Below, one piece after another: positions 1 to 5,930 of a DNA stretch of 27,961 bases. Where the stretch lies: the NCBI GenBank assembly GCA_018380885.1, contig JAGZSY010000061.1, forward strand, positions 1 through 27,961, written 5' to 3'. The DNA is from Enterocloster asparagiformis. GTDB lineage: Bacteria; Bacillota; Clostridia; Lachnospirales; Lachnospiraceae. Every line of letters begins with the position of its first letter. The first letter of the stretch is position 1. The notes under the pieces were generated by a model, which worked only from the letters and a program-made list of their open reading frames with translations, made no database searches and was not told where the DNA came from. The position numbers were made by a program, and so were the translations under genes.

Positions 1-91
1 TGGACACCCTTGCTGTTCGGCTATACACTTCCTCGTTGCCTAGGCGTGTTCGGGACTTTCACCCGTTAGAGCGCGCCCATGGCGCGCAAAC
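1..91 (-). mobile_element. 5' end of a group IIC intron (continues beyond window start)
   Basis: Read on the minus strand from position 91, the sequence matches the 5' domain I of bacterial class C (group IIC) introns as I remember it from the Oceanobacillus iheyensis intron: a GC-rich start with CATGGG, then GGGTGAAAGTCCCGAAC, a central variable part, and GCAAGGGTGTCC at the window edge, with matching spacing over the first 32 nt. The 5' terminus is inferred as GTTTGCG, a departure from the usual GTGYG. The insertion point lies directly after the T-run of an intrinsic terminator, which is the known target preference of this class. No intron protein is visible because the window starts inside domain I. 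Confidence 0.8.
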
Positions 92-118
92 AAAAAGAGC
101 GGCATATTTCAGCCGCTC
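92..118 (-). terminator. Intrinsic terminator of the PIN cassette, target of the IIC intron
   Basis: On the minus strand GAGCGGC (118-112) pairs perfectly with GCCGCTC (103-97) around an 8-nt loop, followed by five T (96-92). It lies 13 nt past the stop of the small partner gene, so it ends that operon. The group IIC intron begins right after the T-run. Confidence 0.85.
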
Positions 119-130
119 AACACAGATACT

Positions 131-310
131 CTATACTTTTGACAATTTCCTGTCCTCCAACATCCGAAGCACGGGCTGTGCGCCTTTTCTTGTATCCTCT
201 ATGATTTCTTTCGGAGACATTTTTACGTGGCGCAGGGAATTATACTCCCGTATTTTACGGATATCCTCAACTGTAAATTTTTCACTGACTTCAGGTTTCA
301 TCTTCTTCAT
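131..310 (-). CDS. Small putative antitoxin/partner of the PIN protein
   Basis: A 59-residue protein (56 if the second ATG at 301 is used) whose start overlaps the end of the PIN gene by about 20 nt, so the two are translationally coupled. It is charged and helical, with a central segment FTVEDIRKIREYN followed by a lysine/glutamate-rich stretch. Small proteins of this type are, in my memory, common next to PIN-domain genes of this kind and are presumed antitoxins. Gene order (toxin first, partner second) is the reverse of the usual vapBC order. It ends just before a strong terminator. The antitoxin role is inference; the coding status is supported by overlap, composition and terminator placement. 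Confidence 0.65.
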   Translation of the reverse strand: MKKMKPEVSEKFTVEDIRKIREYNSLRHVKMSPKEIIEDTRKGAQPVLRMLEDRKLSKV

Positions 311-779
311 CTCCTTCCAGCAATACAGACGGCGGATAAATTAAAAGGTCCTTGTATCCTTCCAGCGTAGTAATGGTTTTCACACCCCTGACCGTTTTTA
401 CATTGACGATGTGTTTAAAATTCCAGGATATGACAATATCGCAGCCTGCCAGAATTGCCGCCGCAATGTGATGGCAGTCATCAAAACTTTTTTGTTTCAG
501 AATACCAAAGTCAATAAATTTTTCAGCCAGTGACACGGTTTCTTCATCGGTCTGGATAAGCTCGTAATCAATCTGCTCAAGATAATCCAGAAGCCGGTTT
601 AACTTTTCAGGCCTGCATCCGCCAATCTCATCAAATACAATATCCGACAGGCATACATCGTAACGCTCCTGCCGGAAAAGCTCCCATAGTGACAGGGTGT
701 CCTGCATTTTTTCCGGCGCATCCTCCTGATACAGATAGCTGACCACGGAGGTATCCAGATAAACCTTCAGTTTTCGCAT
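291..779 (-). CDS. PIN-domain protein, VapC-like putative ribonuclease toxin
   Basis: 162 residues from an ATG at 779, preceded by GGAGG about 9 nt upstream; an in-frame start at 842 would lie at the promoter and lacks a ribosome binding site. The family is a metal-dependent RNase fold. The acidic residues expected for the active site are visible: D9 in YLDTS, E51 in FDEIGG, D100/D101 in SFDDCHHIAA and D114 in CDIVISWN. Length suits a single PIN domain. A promoter with a near-palindrome lies just upstream and a small coupled gene downstream, so it looks like a toxin-antitoxin cassette. The region is clearly more AT-rich than the neighbouring conjugation genes, suggesting separate acquisition. 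The RNA target is unknown. Confidence 0.85.
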   Translation of the reverse strand: MRKLKVYLDTSVVSYLYQEDAPEKMQDTLSLWELFRQERYDVCLSDIVFDEIGGCRPEKLNRLLDYLEQIDYELIQTDEETVSLAEKFIDFGILKQKSFDDCHHIAAAILAGCDIVISWNFKHIVNVKTVRGVKTITTLEGYKDLLIYPPSVLLEGDEEDET

Positions 780-813
780 ATGCTCCCTCCTCCACAACGT
801 TTTATATATTAAA

Positions 814-842
814 ACTATACCACACAGTGCGGTTTTAGTCAT
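814..842 (-). promoter_or_regulatory. Promoter with candidate operator for the PIN cassette
   Basis: Minus strand: -35 ATGACT (842-837), 17-nt spacer, -10 TATAGT (819-814) with an upstream TG giving an extended -10. The spacer and -10 edge hold a near-perfect inverted repeat, ACCGCAC-T-GTGTGGT (833-819, one mismatch). That is a plausible autoregulatory operator, as usual for toxin-antitoxin operons. Confidence 0.65.
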
Positions 843-893
843 TAAATTTTCTGATGGACAGAATCAGAATACCGAATCGCTTTATCTTTAGCT

Positions 894-1310
894 TTAGCTT
901 TGGCGTTTTTGATATTTGTATGCGTTCTCAAAATTAATTGCGCCATTAATGCGTTTGACCTCATCCACACATTTCAAATGCAGCTTGTGGAGAGCTTCCT
1001 CACCAACTTCGTGGGTGTAAGCGATGACCTGTGACAGCTTACTAAGCTCCACAGCGATTTTAAAATCCATCCGGGCAATCCGGTTCTCGCTGTCCTGCAC
1101 TGTTCCTGCCATGACAGAGGACAGTGATTGCAGCAGATAGTTTTCACTCTGCTGCGATGTGAGATAACCGCAGTAAAACCGCAGTGCCTCACCCACAAAC
1201 TCGTTCCGTGAACGCACATTGGCCTTTAGCAGCAGACTGTCGCACCAGTCCAGGGTTTCCTGCTCCACATAAATCCCAATGCGCCGCATGGAAGGCTTTT
1301 CTCCTGTCAT
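894..1310 (-). CDS. Ribbon-helix-helix-like accessory protein (MobC-like?)
   Basis: 138 residues from an ATG at 1310 with GGAGG six nt upstream. Residues 8-50 follow a ribbon-helix-helix pattern: a short beta-like RRIGIYVEQETLDWCD, then a helix and an SRNEFVGEALRFY helix. The rest is helical with no visible enzyme motif. Such proteins bind DNA as dimers and in conjugative elements often serve as relaxosome accessory factors or transcriptional repressors. It lies immediately downstream of the structured non-coding stretch 1433-1678, which is a natural place for its binding sites. Specific role inferred, not shown. Confidence 0.7.
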   Translation of the reverse strand: MTGEKPSMRRIGIYVEQETLDWCDSLLLKANVRSRNEFVGEALRFYCGYLTSQQSENYLLQSLSSVMAGTVQDSENRIARMDFKIAVELSKLSQVIAYTHEVGEEALHKLHLKCVDEVKRINGAINFENAYKYQKRQS

Positions 1311-1432
1311 CTTGACCTCCTTCCTCGTAATAGTTTCGTTGTTCACAGAAAATGCCTGACAATCGGACTTTTATTCGCTGTCTGGCATAAGGATTTACCC
1401 AACTTAACAAAAAGGTATTCAAACATCTTCCT

Positions 1433-1606
1433 CCGCACGGCTTTGCCGGGCGGTGTTTTCCGGGGTTAGGCTGCGAAAGCAGCATAACCCCTTTAACCTG
1501 CACACATTTCGACCCTGCTAAAACCACCGGAAATCCAGCCGCAGCAAGGCTTTTCAGCCTTTTTTCGGAGAGCAGCCACACGCGCCCCAACGCTGGCGAA
1601 ACCAGC
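1433..1606. other. Structured non-coding region, oriT/relaxosome candidate
   Basis: The 380-base gap 1311-1690 has no convincing gene. It contains four hairpins: CCGC-a-CGGC / GCCG-g-GCGG (1433-1453); GGGGTTA-g-GCTGC with GAAA loop and GCAGC-a-TAACCCC (1462-1491, a 12-bp stem with one mismatch and a GNRA loop); AAGGCT/AGCCTT with TTTC loop followed by TTTT on the plus strand (1546-1565); and GCTGG/CCAGC (1592-1606). The main hairpin has no T-run on either strand, so it is not a terminator. Its position beside a ribbon-helix-helix gene in a conjugative element fits an origin of transfer or another protein-binding region. No nic site can be named. Confidence 0.45.
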
Positions 1607-1645
1607 CGCAGGGGTACATGGATGCCACCCTGCCCGGAAAAAGCC

Positions 1646-1678
1646 CACACGGGGCGTCACAGGGGCGGACACGGGGGA
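1646..1678. repeat. Three 11-bp direct repeats (iteron-like)
   Basis: Consecutive units CACACGGGGCG, TCACAGGGGCG and GACACGGGGGA follow with a period of exactly 11, about one helical turn, so that a protein would meet each unit on the same DNA face. They sit between the hairpin cluster and the end of the gene at 1691-1966. Consensus (core) ACACGGGGCG. Confidence 0.55.
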
Positions 1679-1690
1679 GTTGCTGGCTTT

Positions 1691-1966
1691 TTATCCGATG
1701 CACTTATCCGATCCCTCCGGCGCAGCAGTATCAGCCGGAAGGGGTGCAGGTCTGGCCGGTCTCCGAGGACGGTCTTTTGCTTCAGCATCGCGGCTCACCT
1801 TGTCATCGATGTACTCACGGGTGGCCTGTGGCACATACTTTTCATAGAGCTTCTGAATGGTATCGTTCAGCTCGCCCTGCAGGTCGGCATCCTTTTTGCC
1901 CATGTGGAAGGTCAGCGCATCCAGCTTTTCGGTGTTAAACGACAGGGTCAGCGTGGTATTCTTCAT
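1691..1966 (-). CDS. Small conserved element protein (DUF6103-like)
   Basis: 91 residues from an ATG with GGAGG eight nt upstream. The first 55 residues (TLTLSFNTEKLDALTFHMGK, then a helix ending KLYEKYVPQATREYID) match what I remember of the DUF6103 family of mobile elements. The opening beta-strand followed by two helices is reminiscent of ribbon-helix-helix proteins. The C-terminal third is rich in Arg, Pro and Ala and probably disordered. It follows the 277-residue gene after 16 nt and so is in the same operon. The function is unknown. Confidence 0.65.
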   Translation of the reverse strand: MKNTTLTLSFNTEKLDALTFHMGKKDADLQGELNDTIQKLYEKYVPQATREYIDDKVSRDAEAKDRPRRPARPAPLPADTAAPEGSDKCIG

Positions 1967-1982
1967 CGGAAAATCCTCCTTT

Positions 1983-2816
1983 TCACAGCTTCATATCGGG
2001 TGACTGCGCCGGGACTTCTTCCGTCTGTGCCACCCACTTTTCATAGCTTTCTTCAGAACAGTAACCCGCCAGCATGGTGGAGAAGTCCTGCAGACGGGAA
2101 GGCTTCACGCCCTTCAGTTCCACCTGCAGCCCGTAGGCTCCCCCATAAATCCGGCACACCTTTGCCTCCAGCACATCGGCCCATGCCTGCTTCCCGGCAT
2201 CAGTCAGAGTGTTCGCAGACAGCTCCACAATGGTGGCCGGGTCGATGTCCACCTCCTTATGGACGAGGTGAACATCAGCCAGCGGCGTACAGATCAGTTC
2301 ACGGAGCTTCTGCCGGGAGACGTCTGTCTGCACAGCCTCCGTTTCCGGTTCAAAGTTCCGGCAGAAATCGAGATAACAGGTCACATCAAAGCCATTTTCA
2401 TCAATAGACAGATCCGCTGCCTCCGGACGTTCGCACAGCATATTTCTGATGAGCTGCTGAAAAAATGACGCATCCTCCACACACAATCCGCTCTGTTGTT
2501 CCAGTCCATCAAAGGGCAGTATCCAGTTTCCGCTTGTAGTATTTTCGGTACCGTCCTGTATGATAAACTCCACGGCCTTGCGGGCCTGCCGCTCCAGTTC
2601 CTCCAGCGTAATGTACCGCTGGCCGCTGGCGGCGGCCAGTTGCTCCGGCGTATCGCTCTGGTAGTATTCCTCCAGTTCATAGCCTGCTTCTTTAATCTCG
2701 GCGTTGGTCATGCCTACACAGTTATGCAGACAATCGTATAAGCCGGGGCCACTTTCAATCTGGCTGATAGAGCCGAGCGCCTGATAGAGCAGGGTTTCTT
2801 TTCTTTTTTCTGTCAT
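1983..2816 (-). CDS. Hypothetical accessory protein of the conjugative element
   Basis: 277 residues, ATG at 2816 preceded by AAGGAGG at good spacing. Acidic, cytoplasmic, without membrane segments or signal peptide. The N-terminal half has the look of a substrate-like or antirestriction-type accessory protein (helices, then YITLEELERQARKAVEFII); the C-terminal part contains IYGGAYGLQVELKGVKPSRL, a beta-rich motif. I do not recognise the family. It is co-directional with, and 16 nt ahead of, the DUF6103-like gene, so both are probably one transcript. Confidence 0.6.
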   Translation of the reverse strand: MTEKRKETLLYQALGSISQIESGPGLYDCLHNCVGMTNAEIKEAGYELEEYYQSDTPEQLAAASGQRYITLEELERQARKAVEFIIQDGTENTTSGNWILPFDGLEQQSGLCVEDASFFQQLIRNMLCERPEAADLSIDENGFDVTCYLDFCRNFEPETEAVQTDVSRQKLRELICTPLADVHLVHKEVDIDPATIVELSANTLTDAGKQAWADVLEAKVCRIYGGAYGLQVELKGVKPSRLQDFSTMLAGYCSEESYEKWVAQTEEVPAQSPDMKL

Positions 2817-2860
2817 TGATCCGCCTCCTTATATCTTCATTTCTATGGGAACAGCAACAG

Positions 2861-2880
2861 CCGCCGTCATACTGCGGCGG
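2861..2880. other. Small intergenic hairpin
   Basis: CCGCCG (2861-2866) pairs with CGGCGG (2875-2880) around an 8-nt loop, between two minus-strand genes. No T-run follows on either strand, so a terminator role is doubtful; it may be an mRNA-stabilising or processing element. Confidence 0.4.
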
Positions 2881-2900
2881 TCTGCCACTGGTTCAATCTC

Positions 2901-3176
2901 TTATAACAGACTTTTAAACAGCTTTATGCCGTCTTTGAAACCCGCCAGATAGACATTGGTGCATTCGTCCTCTGATGCCAGGATACCATCGGCCAGATAA
3001 TTATCCAGATATTCCCGATCTGCATCCGGCAGGGAATTCAGGATGGCATCCATCCGTTCCATATGGGCCGCTTCTTTTTTCTGCCAGTTCTCAGACTGTC
3101 CTTTTGCAAAGGCTTCCCGTATGACCCGGATATGCTCCGCCAGAAGCTCTGCCGCCATCTCCTCCAGTTGATCCAT
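2901..3176 (-). CDS. Small hypothetical helical protein
   Basis: 91 residues from an ATG at 3176, chosen over an in-frame GTG at 3185 because GGAGGT lies seven nt upstream of the ATG and partly overlaps the GTG. Entirely helical, acidic, no membrane segment. The ending YLAGFKDGIKLFKSLL recalls small uncharacterised mobile-element proteins of the DUF6809 type, but the match is only by eye. It lies 72 nt after the NlpC/P60 gene start-to-stop direction and is likely part of the same operon. Confidence 0.55.
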   Translation of the reverse strand: MDQLEEMAAELLAEHIRVIREAFAKGQSENWQKKEAAHMERMDAILNSLPDADREYLDNYLADGILASEDECTNVYLAGFKDGIKLFKSLL

Positions 3177-3248
3177 CGCTTTCACCTCCTTCCGCGACAG
3201 AACATACTACACACACCGTGTAAAGTCGATACCACAATGTACCAAAGA

Positions 3249-4274
3249 TCAGCCTGCAGGCAGTCTGCCCACGGCATAGAAATGTTCAGTCCAGTAAGCG
3301 GAATTGATATCTGCGTAGCCTATGGGATTGCCCGCGTGAAGCATCTGCCCGCCCCCGACATAGATCCCAACGTGGCTCACCGGTCCCGGAGAGGCATAGG
3401 TGCGGGTAAAAAAGAGCAGATCTCCCGGCTGCATTTCTGCTTTCGGCACAAGGGAGCACTGGTCATAGATGCCGGTCGCTGTGGTGCGCGGCAGGCTGTA
3501 AACGCCGGAATGCGTATAAACCCAGCACACATAGCCGGAACAGTCAAACGAGGTGGATGGGCTGGAGCCGCCCCACACATAGGGGGACCCGATATACTTT
3601 GTGGCCTCCGCCATCAGCGCCGCGAAGCTGCCATCCCCCATAGAAACGCCGGGCGGCAGGCCGTTCCCTCCGCCCGGAACAGCGGCTGGGCCGTACAGCG
3701 CCAGCAGATAGATCCGGTTCGCATTGGATTTATTCTCTGCGGTGATCGTCCTCCCAAGCACGGAGGAAAGGTTCCCGTACACCGTTTCAAGGTCTGTGAT
3801 GGGAATGGCCACGGTATAGGTTTCGCCGTCCTCATCCTCCCGTTCCTCGTAGGCCACGAAGCAGTCGGCGAACCGGCGATAGTCCCCATCGTTCATCCGG
3901 GGCTGATCCGCGCCGAAGAACAGAGAATAAAAAATGGATTTTATCCGGTAGGCGTCCACCTCTCCATCTTCGGCCATACCATTCATTTCAGCAATAGCCG
4001 CATCCAGTTCGGCGAAGCTCTCCCGCATCTTTTCGATGTACATCCGGTAGTCGGCGGGGAGCCGGGAAGATAAATAGCCGCCGTTGAATGTCAAATCCAC
4101 GGCGGCATTGTTGTGGTCTGCTGTGCCGGACAGGGCGCTCAAAAGAACCACAAGGATTAATATAAACGGGATCAGGATGGCGGCTACTACTGAAGCGATG
4201 GCCGTCCATGAGCGTTTATCCGTTGCCGCGGCAAGGGCGGCTTTCACCGCCAGCACGGCGGCGGGTGCTCCCAT
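3249..4274 (-). CDS. NlpC/P60 cell-wall hydrolase of the conjugation machine
   Basis: 341 residues, ATG at 4274 with AAAGGAGG upstream. A single membrane segment (about 26-48) anchors the protein, a linker domain follows, and residues 217-341 form an NlpC/P60 cysteine peptidase domain. The catalytic triad is readable: C245 in SFDCSGYVCW, H301 in VSHVGIYVG and a third His at H313 in MLHAG. In Gram-positive conjugation systems such VirB1-like enzymes cut peptidoglycan cross-links or stems so the channel can pass the wall. No lysozyme-like transglycosylase domain is seen; the middle part (60-195) is a membrane-proximal domain of unknown role, unlike two-domain CwlT-type enzymes. Confidence 0.88.
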   Translation of the reverse strand: MGAPAAVLAVKAALAAATDKRSWTAIASVVAAILIPFILILVVLLSALSGTADHNNAAVDLTFNGGYLSSRLPADYRMYIEKMRESFAELDAAIAEMNGMAEDGEVDAYRIKSIFYSLFFGADQPRMNDGDYRRFADCFVAYEEREDEDGETYTVAIPITDLETVYGNLSSVLGRTITAENKSNANRIYLLALYGPAAVPGGGNGLPPGVSMGDGSFAALMAEATKYIGSPYVWGGSSPSTSFDCSGYVCWVYTHSGVYSLPRTTATGIYDQCSLVPKAEMQPGDLLFFTRTYASPGPVSHVGIYVGGGQMLHAGNPIGYADINSAYWTEHFYAVGRLPAG

Positions 4275-4322
4275 AGGCGTTCCTCCTTTCGGGCGCTTAA
4301 AGTAAGCCCCCGGAAAAGAGGC

Positions 4323-4874
4323 TTATTTCCGCGCCGGTTCTGTTTTCTTTTCTCTGATGATTTCCAGTGTTACCGGGTGGATGATGGCCATCTCCCTGCC
4401 CAATTCTCTGGCATAGCGGACGGTCTGCCCGGTTCCGCCGCGGGCCGCGCCGTCCCATACCGCCAGCACATGGCCGCTTTTTTCCACCATATAGCGGTTC
4501 CGTCTTTTCATGCAGTCCCTGCTGTATGTCCCTTGAAGCTGGCTTGCCGTATCACTCCGGACGATGATATCAAAGTACCGGTCACGCTGGGGAATCGTCC
4601 ATTTCGCCGCCTGTTCCTCATAAGGAATGGCGCATTCCAGCGTCACCTGCGGATAGGTTTCTTTTAGTTCCAGCACCAGTTCCGCACAGATCTGGTCGAT
4701 TCCCAGCGCCATCCCGGTAATAAACCGGGTGACTCCTTCCTCAACAATCAAACGCACAATTTCCTGCCGGAGCAGTTCTTTCAGCCGCAGGCAGTCCGGA
4801 TGCTGTTCCTCATATCGAAACGGAAGCCGCTCCGGGCGATGCCCGGTAAAACAACAAGCCGTCTGTATCTCCAT
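4323..4874 (-). CDS. SLOG-family protein (DUF1273/YpsA-like)
   Basis: 183 residues, ATG at 4874 with AAAGGAG about 10 nt upstream. The opening CCFTGHRPERLPF is the signature of the YpsA/DUF1273 branch of the SLOG superfamily; further family features are ITGMALGIDQICAELVL and VWDGAARGGTGQTVRYAREL. SLOG proteins have a Rossmann-like fold that binds nucleotides or nucleotide-derived ligands; some members act in immunity or signalling. It starts from a near-consensus promoter and is divergent from the XRE gene. Its role in this element is unknown; a ligand sensor or effector is possible. Confidence 0.85.
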   Translation of the reverse strand: MEIQTACCFTGHRPERLPFRYEEQHPDCLRLKELLRQEIVRLIVEEGVTRFITGMALGIDQICAELVLELKETYPQVTLECAIPYEEQAAKWTIPQRDRYFDIIVRSDTASQLQGTYSRDCMKRRNRYMVEKSGHVLAVWDGAARGGTGQTVRYARELGREMAIIHPVTLEIIREKKTEPARK

Positions 4875-4911
4875 CGTTTCTTTTCTCCTTTGTCCTCTTT
4901 TGATGATACTA

Positions 4912-4939
4912 ATTATACTTGATTAAGGTTATTTTTCAA
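4912..4939 (-). promoter_or_regulatory. Near-consensus promoter for the SLOG gene
   Basis: Minus strand: -35 TTGAAA (4939-4934), 16-nt spacer, perfect -10 TATAAT (4917-4912). It sits 38 nt before the SLOG start and may drive the accessory operon further left. The -35 is overlapped by an inverted repeat (see operator entry). Confidence 0.75.
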
Positions 4940-4985
4940 CCTGTATCAATGATGTTTATATTCCATCGAGTAGGATAAACTATCC
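4926..4985. promoter_or_regulatory. Candidate operator repeats for the XRE regulator
   Basis: Two small perfect inverted repeats lie in the divergent intergenic region: AGGTT-N7-AACCT (4926-4942), covering the -35 of the leftward promoter, and GGATA-AAC-TATCC (4973-4985), just ahead of the XRE ribosome binding site. Both positions suit repression of the two divergent genes by the XRE protein. Binding itself is inference. Confidence 0.4.
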
Positions 4986-5012
4986 CTATAGAGGATGAAG
5001 GGCGGTGATGGT

Positions 5013-5348
5013 TTGAAGAAACAGCTTAACGTAGAGATTGGAGGCAGGATCAGGAAATGCCGTGAAACCCTTGGATATTCCCGCGAAGCGCTTGCGGAAA
5101 AAGCGGAGCTTGCCAGTTCTTTTATTGGGACGATTGAACTTGGCAGCGGCAGCTTCACAGCGGAATCCCTCATCAAACTTTGCAGGGCGTTGGGGACGTC
5201 CGCCGATTACATCCTGTTTGGCATAGAAGAGCAGGGGAACCTGACAGCAATCAACGCCATGCTTTCCGGTCTTTCTCCGGAATACATTCCCCATGTAGAG
5301 GAACTGCTGGCCGCCTATGTGAAATCCATACAGTTGTCCAACCGGTAA
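5013..5348 (+). CDS. XRE-family transcriptional regulator
   Basis: 111 residues from a TTG at 5013, which has GGCGG seven nt upstream; the upstream in-frame ATG at 4995 (117 residues) has GAGG directly abutting it and is less likely. Residues 5-65 form a Cro/C1-type helix-turn-helix: IGGRIRKCRETLGYSREALA, then an SSFIGTIELG recognition segment and LIKLCRALGTSADYIL. The C-terminal 40 residues are a short helical dimerisation tail. It is one of only three plus-strand genes and is transcribed away from the SLOG gene, with inverted repeats between them and its own terminator, so it is probably a local autoregulated repressor. Confidence 0.88.
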   Translation: MKKQLNVEIGGRIRKCRETLGYSREALAEKAELASSFIGTIELGSGSFTAESLIKLCRALGTSADYILFGIEEQGNLTAINAMLSGLSPEYIPHVEELLAAYVKSIQLSNR

Positions 5349-5349
5349 G

Positions 5350-5380
5350 CCGTATCTGAAAAAGATGCGGTTTTTTATTT
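5350..5380 (+). terminator. Intrinsic terminator of the XRE gene
   Basis: CCGTATC (5350-5356) pairs with GATGCGG (5364-5370, one G-T pair) around a 7-nt loop, followed by TTTTTTATTTT. It begins just after the XRE stop codon and overlaps the stop of the convergent cyclotransferase gene. Confidence 0.8.
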
Positions 5381-5899
5381 TATCTGATCCCAGCCGCCCA
5401 TGTTAAACAGTGACTGCTGGCTGCCTTCGTCATGCTGCGGCCCCTGTCCAAATGTCAGGTCATAGGCTTTGTTGATGGCATCCTCCAATACCTGCGTATC
5501 AAAGCCCGCCGATTCATAGCCCTGCCAGATCACATCGGCATAATAATCCGAGGGGATGCCAAACTCATGGCCGGGTGTCATGATGTACACCATCGCGGAT
5601 ACCGTCCTGCCATCCAGTTCCACATCCATCATCTGCTTGTCATAAAAGTTGGGATAGCCCTCATAGCGGTCGAGGGATGCCTCGTCCTGCTTCCGGATTT
5701 TCCAGAGAAGCACGGGGACGGAGCTGCCCTCCTTGGGTTCCACCGTGGCGACCGCGCCCCGGCGGCCTCCACGGAACAGCAGCTCATAATCCTTCAGTTC
5801 ACTCTTGCCCACCACCTCGGCGGTGGGGCAGCGCAGTGCCATCTGCGGCAGATTCAGGTTACTGCCATAGGCAATATAAAGCGTGGGTTTTCTTCCCAT
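5375..5899 (-). CDS. Gamma-glutamylcyclotransferase-like protein
   Basis: 174 residues, ATG at 5899 with GGAGG six nt upstream. The glycine loop LYIAYGSNLN (residues 7-16) and the acidic catalytic motif with E80 in DRYEGYP define the GGCT/AIG2-like fold, which cyclises gamma-glutamyl groups to release 5-oxoproline or resolves gamma-glutamyl amide links. It follows the amidoligase gene after 31 nt on the same strand. Amidoligase-cyclotransferase pairs in mobile elements have been predicted to make and break gamma-glutamyl-type peptide bonds on small peptides or proteins. The C-terminal 30 residues are Gln/Asp-rich and look like a family-specific tail. Substrate unknown. Confidence 0.85.
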   Translation of the reverse strand: MGRKPTLYIAYGSNLNLPQMALRCPTAEVVGKSELKDYELLFRGGRRGAVATVEPKEGSSVPVLLWKIRKQDEASLDRYEGYPNFYDKQMMDVELDGRTVSAMVYIMTPGHEFGIPSDYYADVIWQGYESAGFDTQVLEDAINKAYDLTFGQGPQHDEGSQQSLFNMGGWDQIK

Positions 5900-5930
5900 G
5901 ATTTCCTCCTTCTCAATGCTTCATGCGGAT

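Noticed and set aside
36..344. Plus-strand open frame over the window start
   Set aside because: Antisense to the intron end, terminator and small PIN partner; no site for translation.
886..905. Short CTTTAG repeat
   Set aside because: Two copies only, at the end of a coding region; no larger array and no sign of function.
1546..1565. Plus-strand terminator in the hairpin region
   Set aside because: The stem is only 6 bp and no plus-strand gene lies upstream; counted instead as part of the structured region.
1189..2407. Long open frames on both strands over 1189-2407
   Set aside because: They cross the hairpin region or run antisense to the DUF6103-like and 277-residue genes, are Arg/Pro/Ser-rich shadows and lack ribosome binding sites.
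3063..4073. 336-residue plus-strand open frame
   Set aside because: Antisense to the NlpC/P60 gene with readable catalytic triad; His/Arg/Gly-rich composition is typical of a GC-rich shadow.
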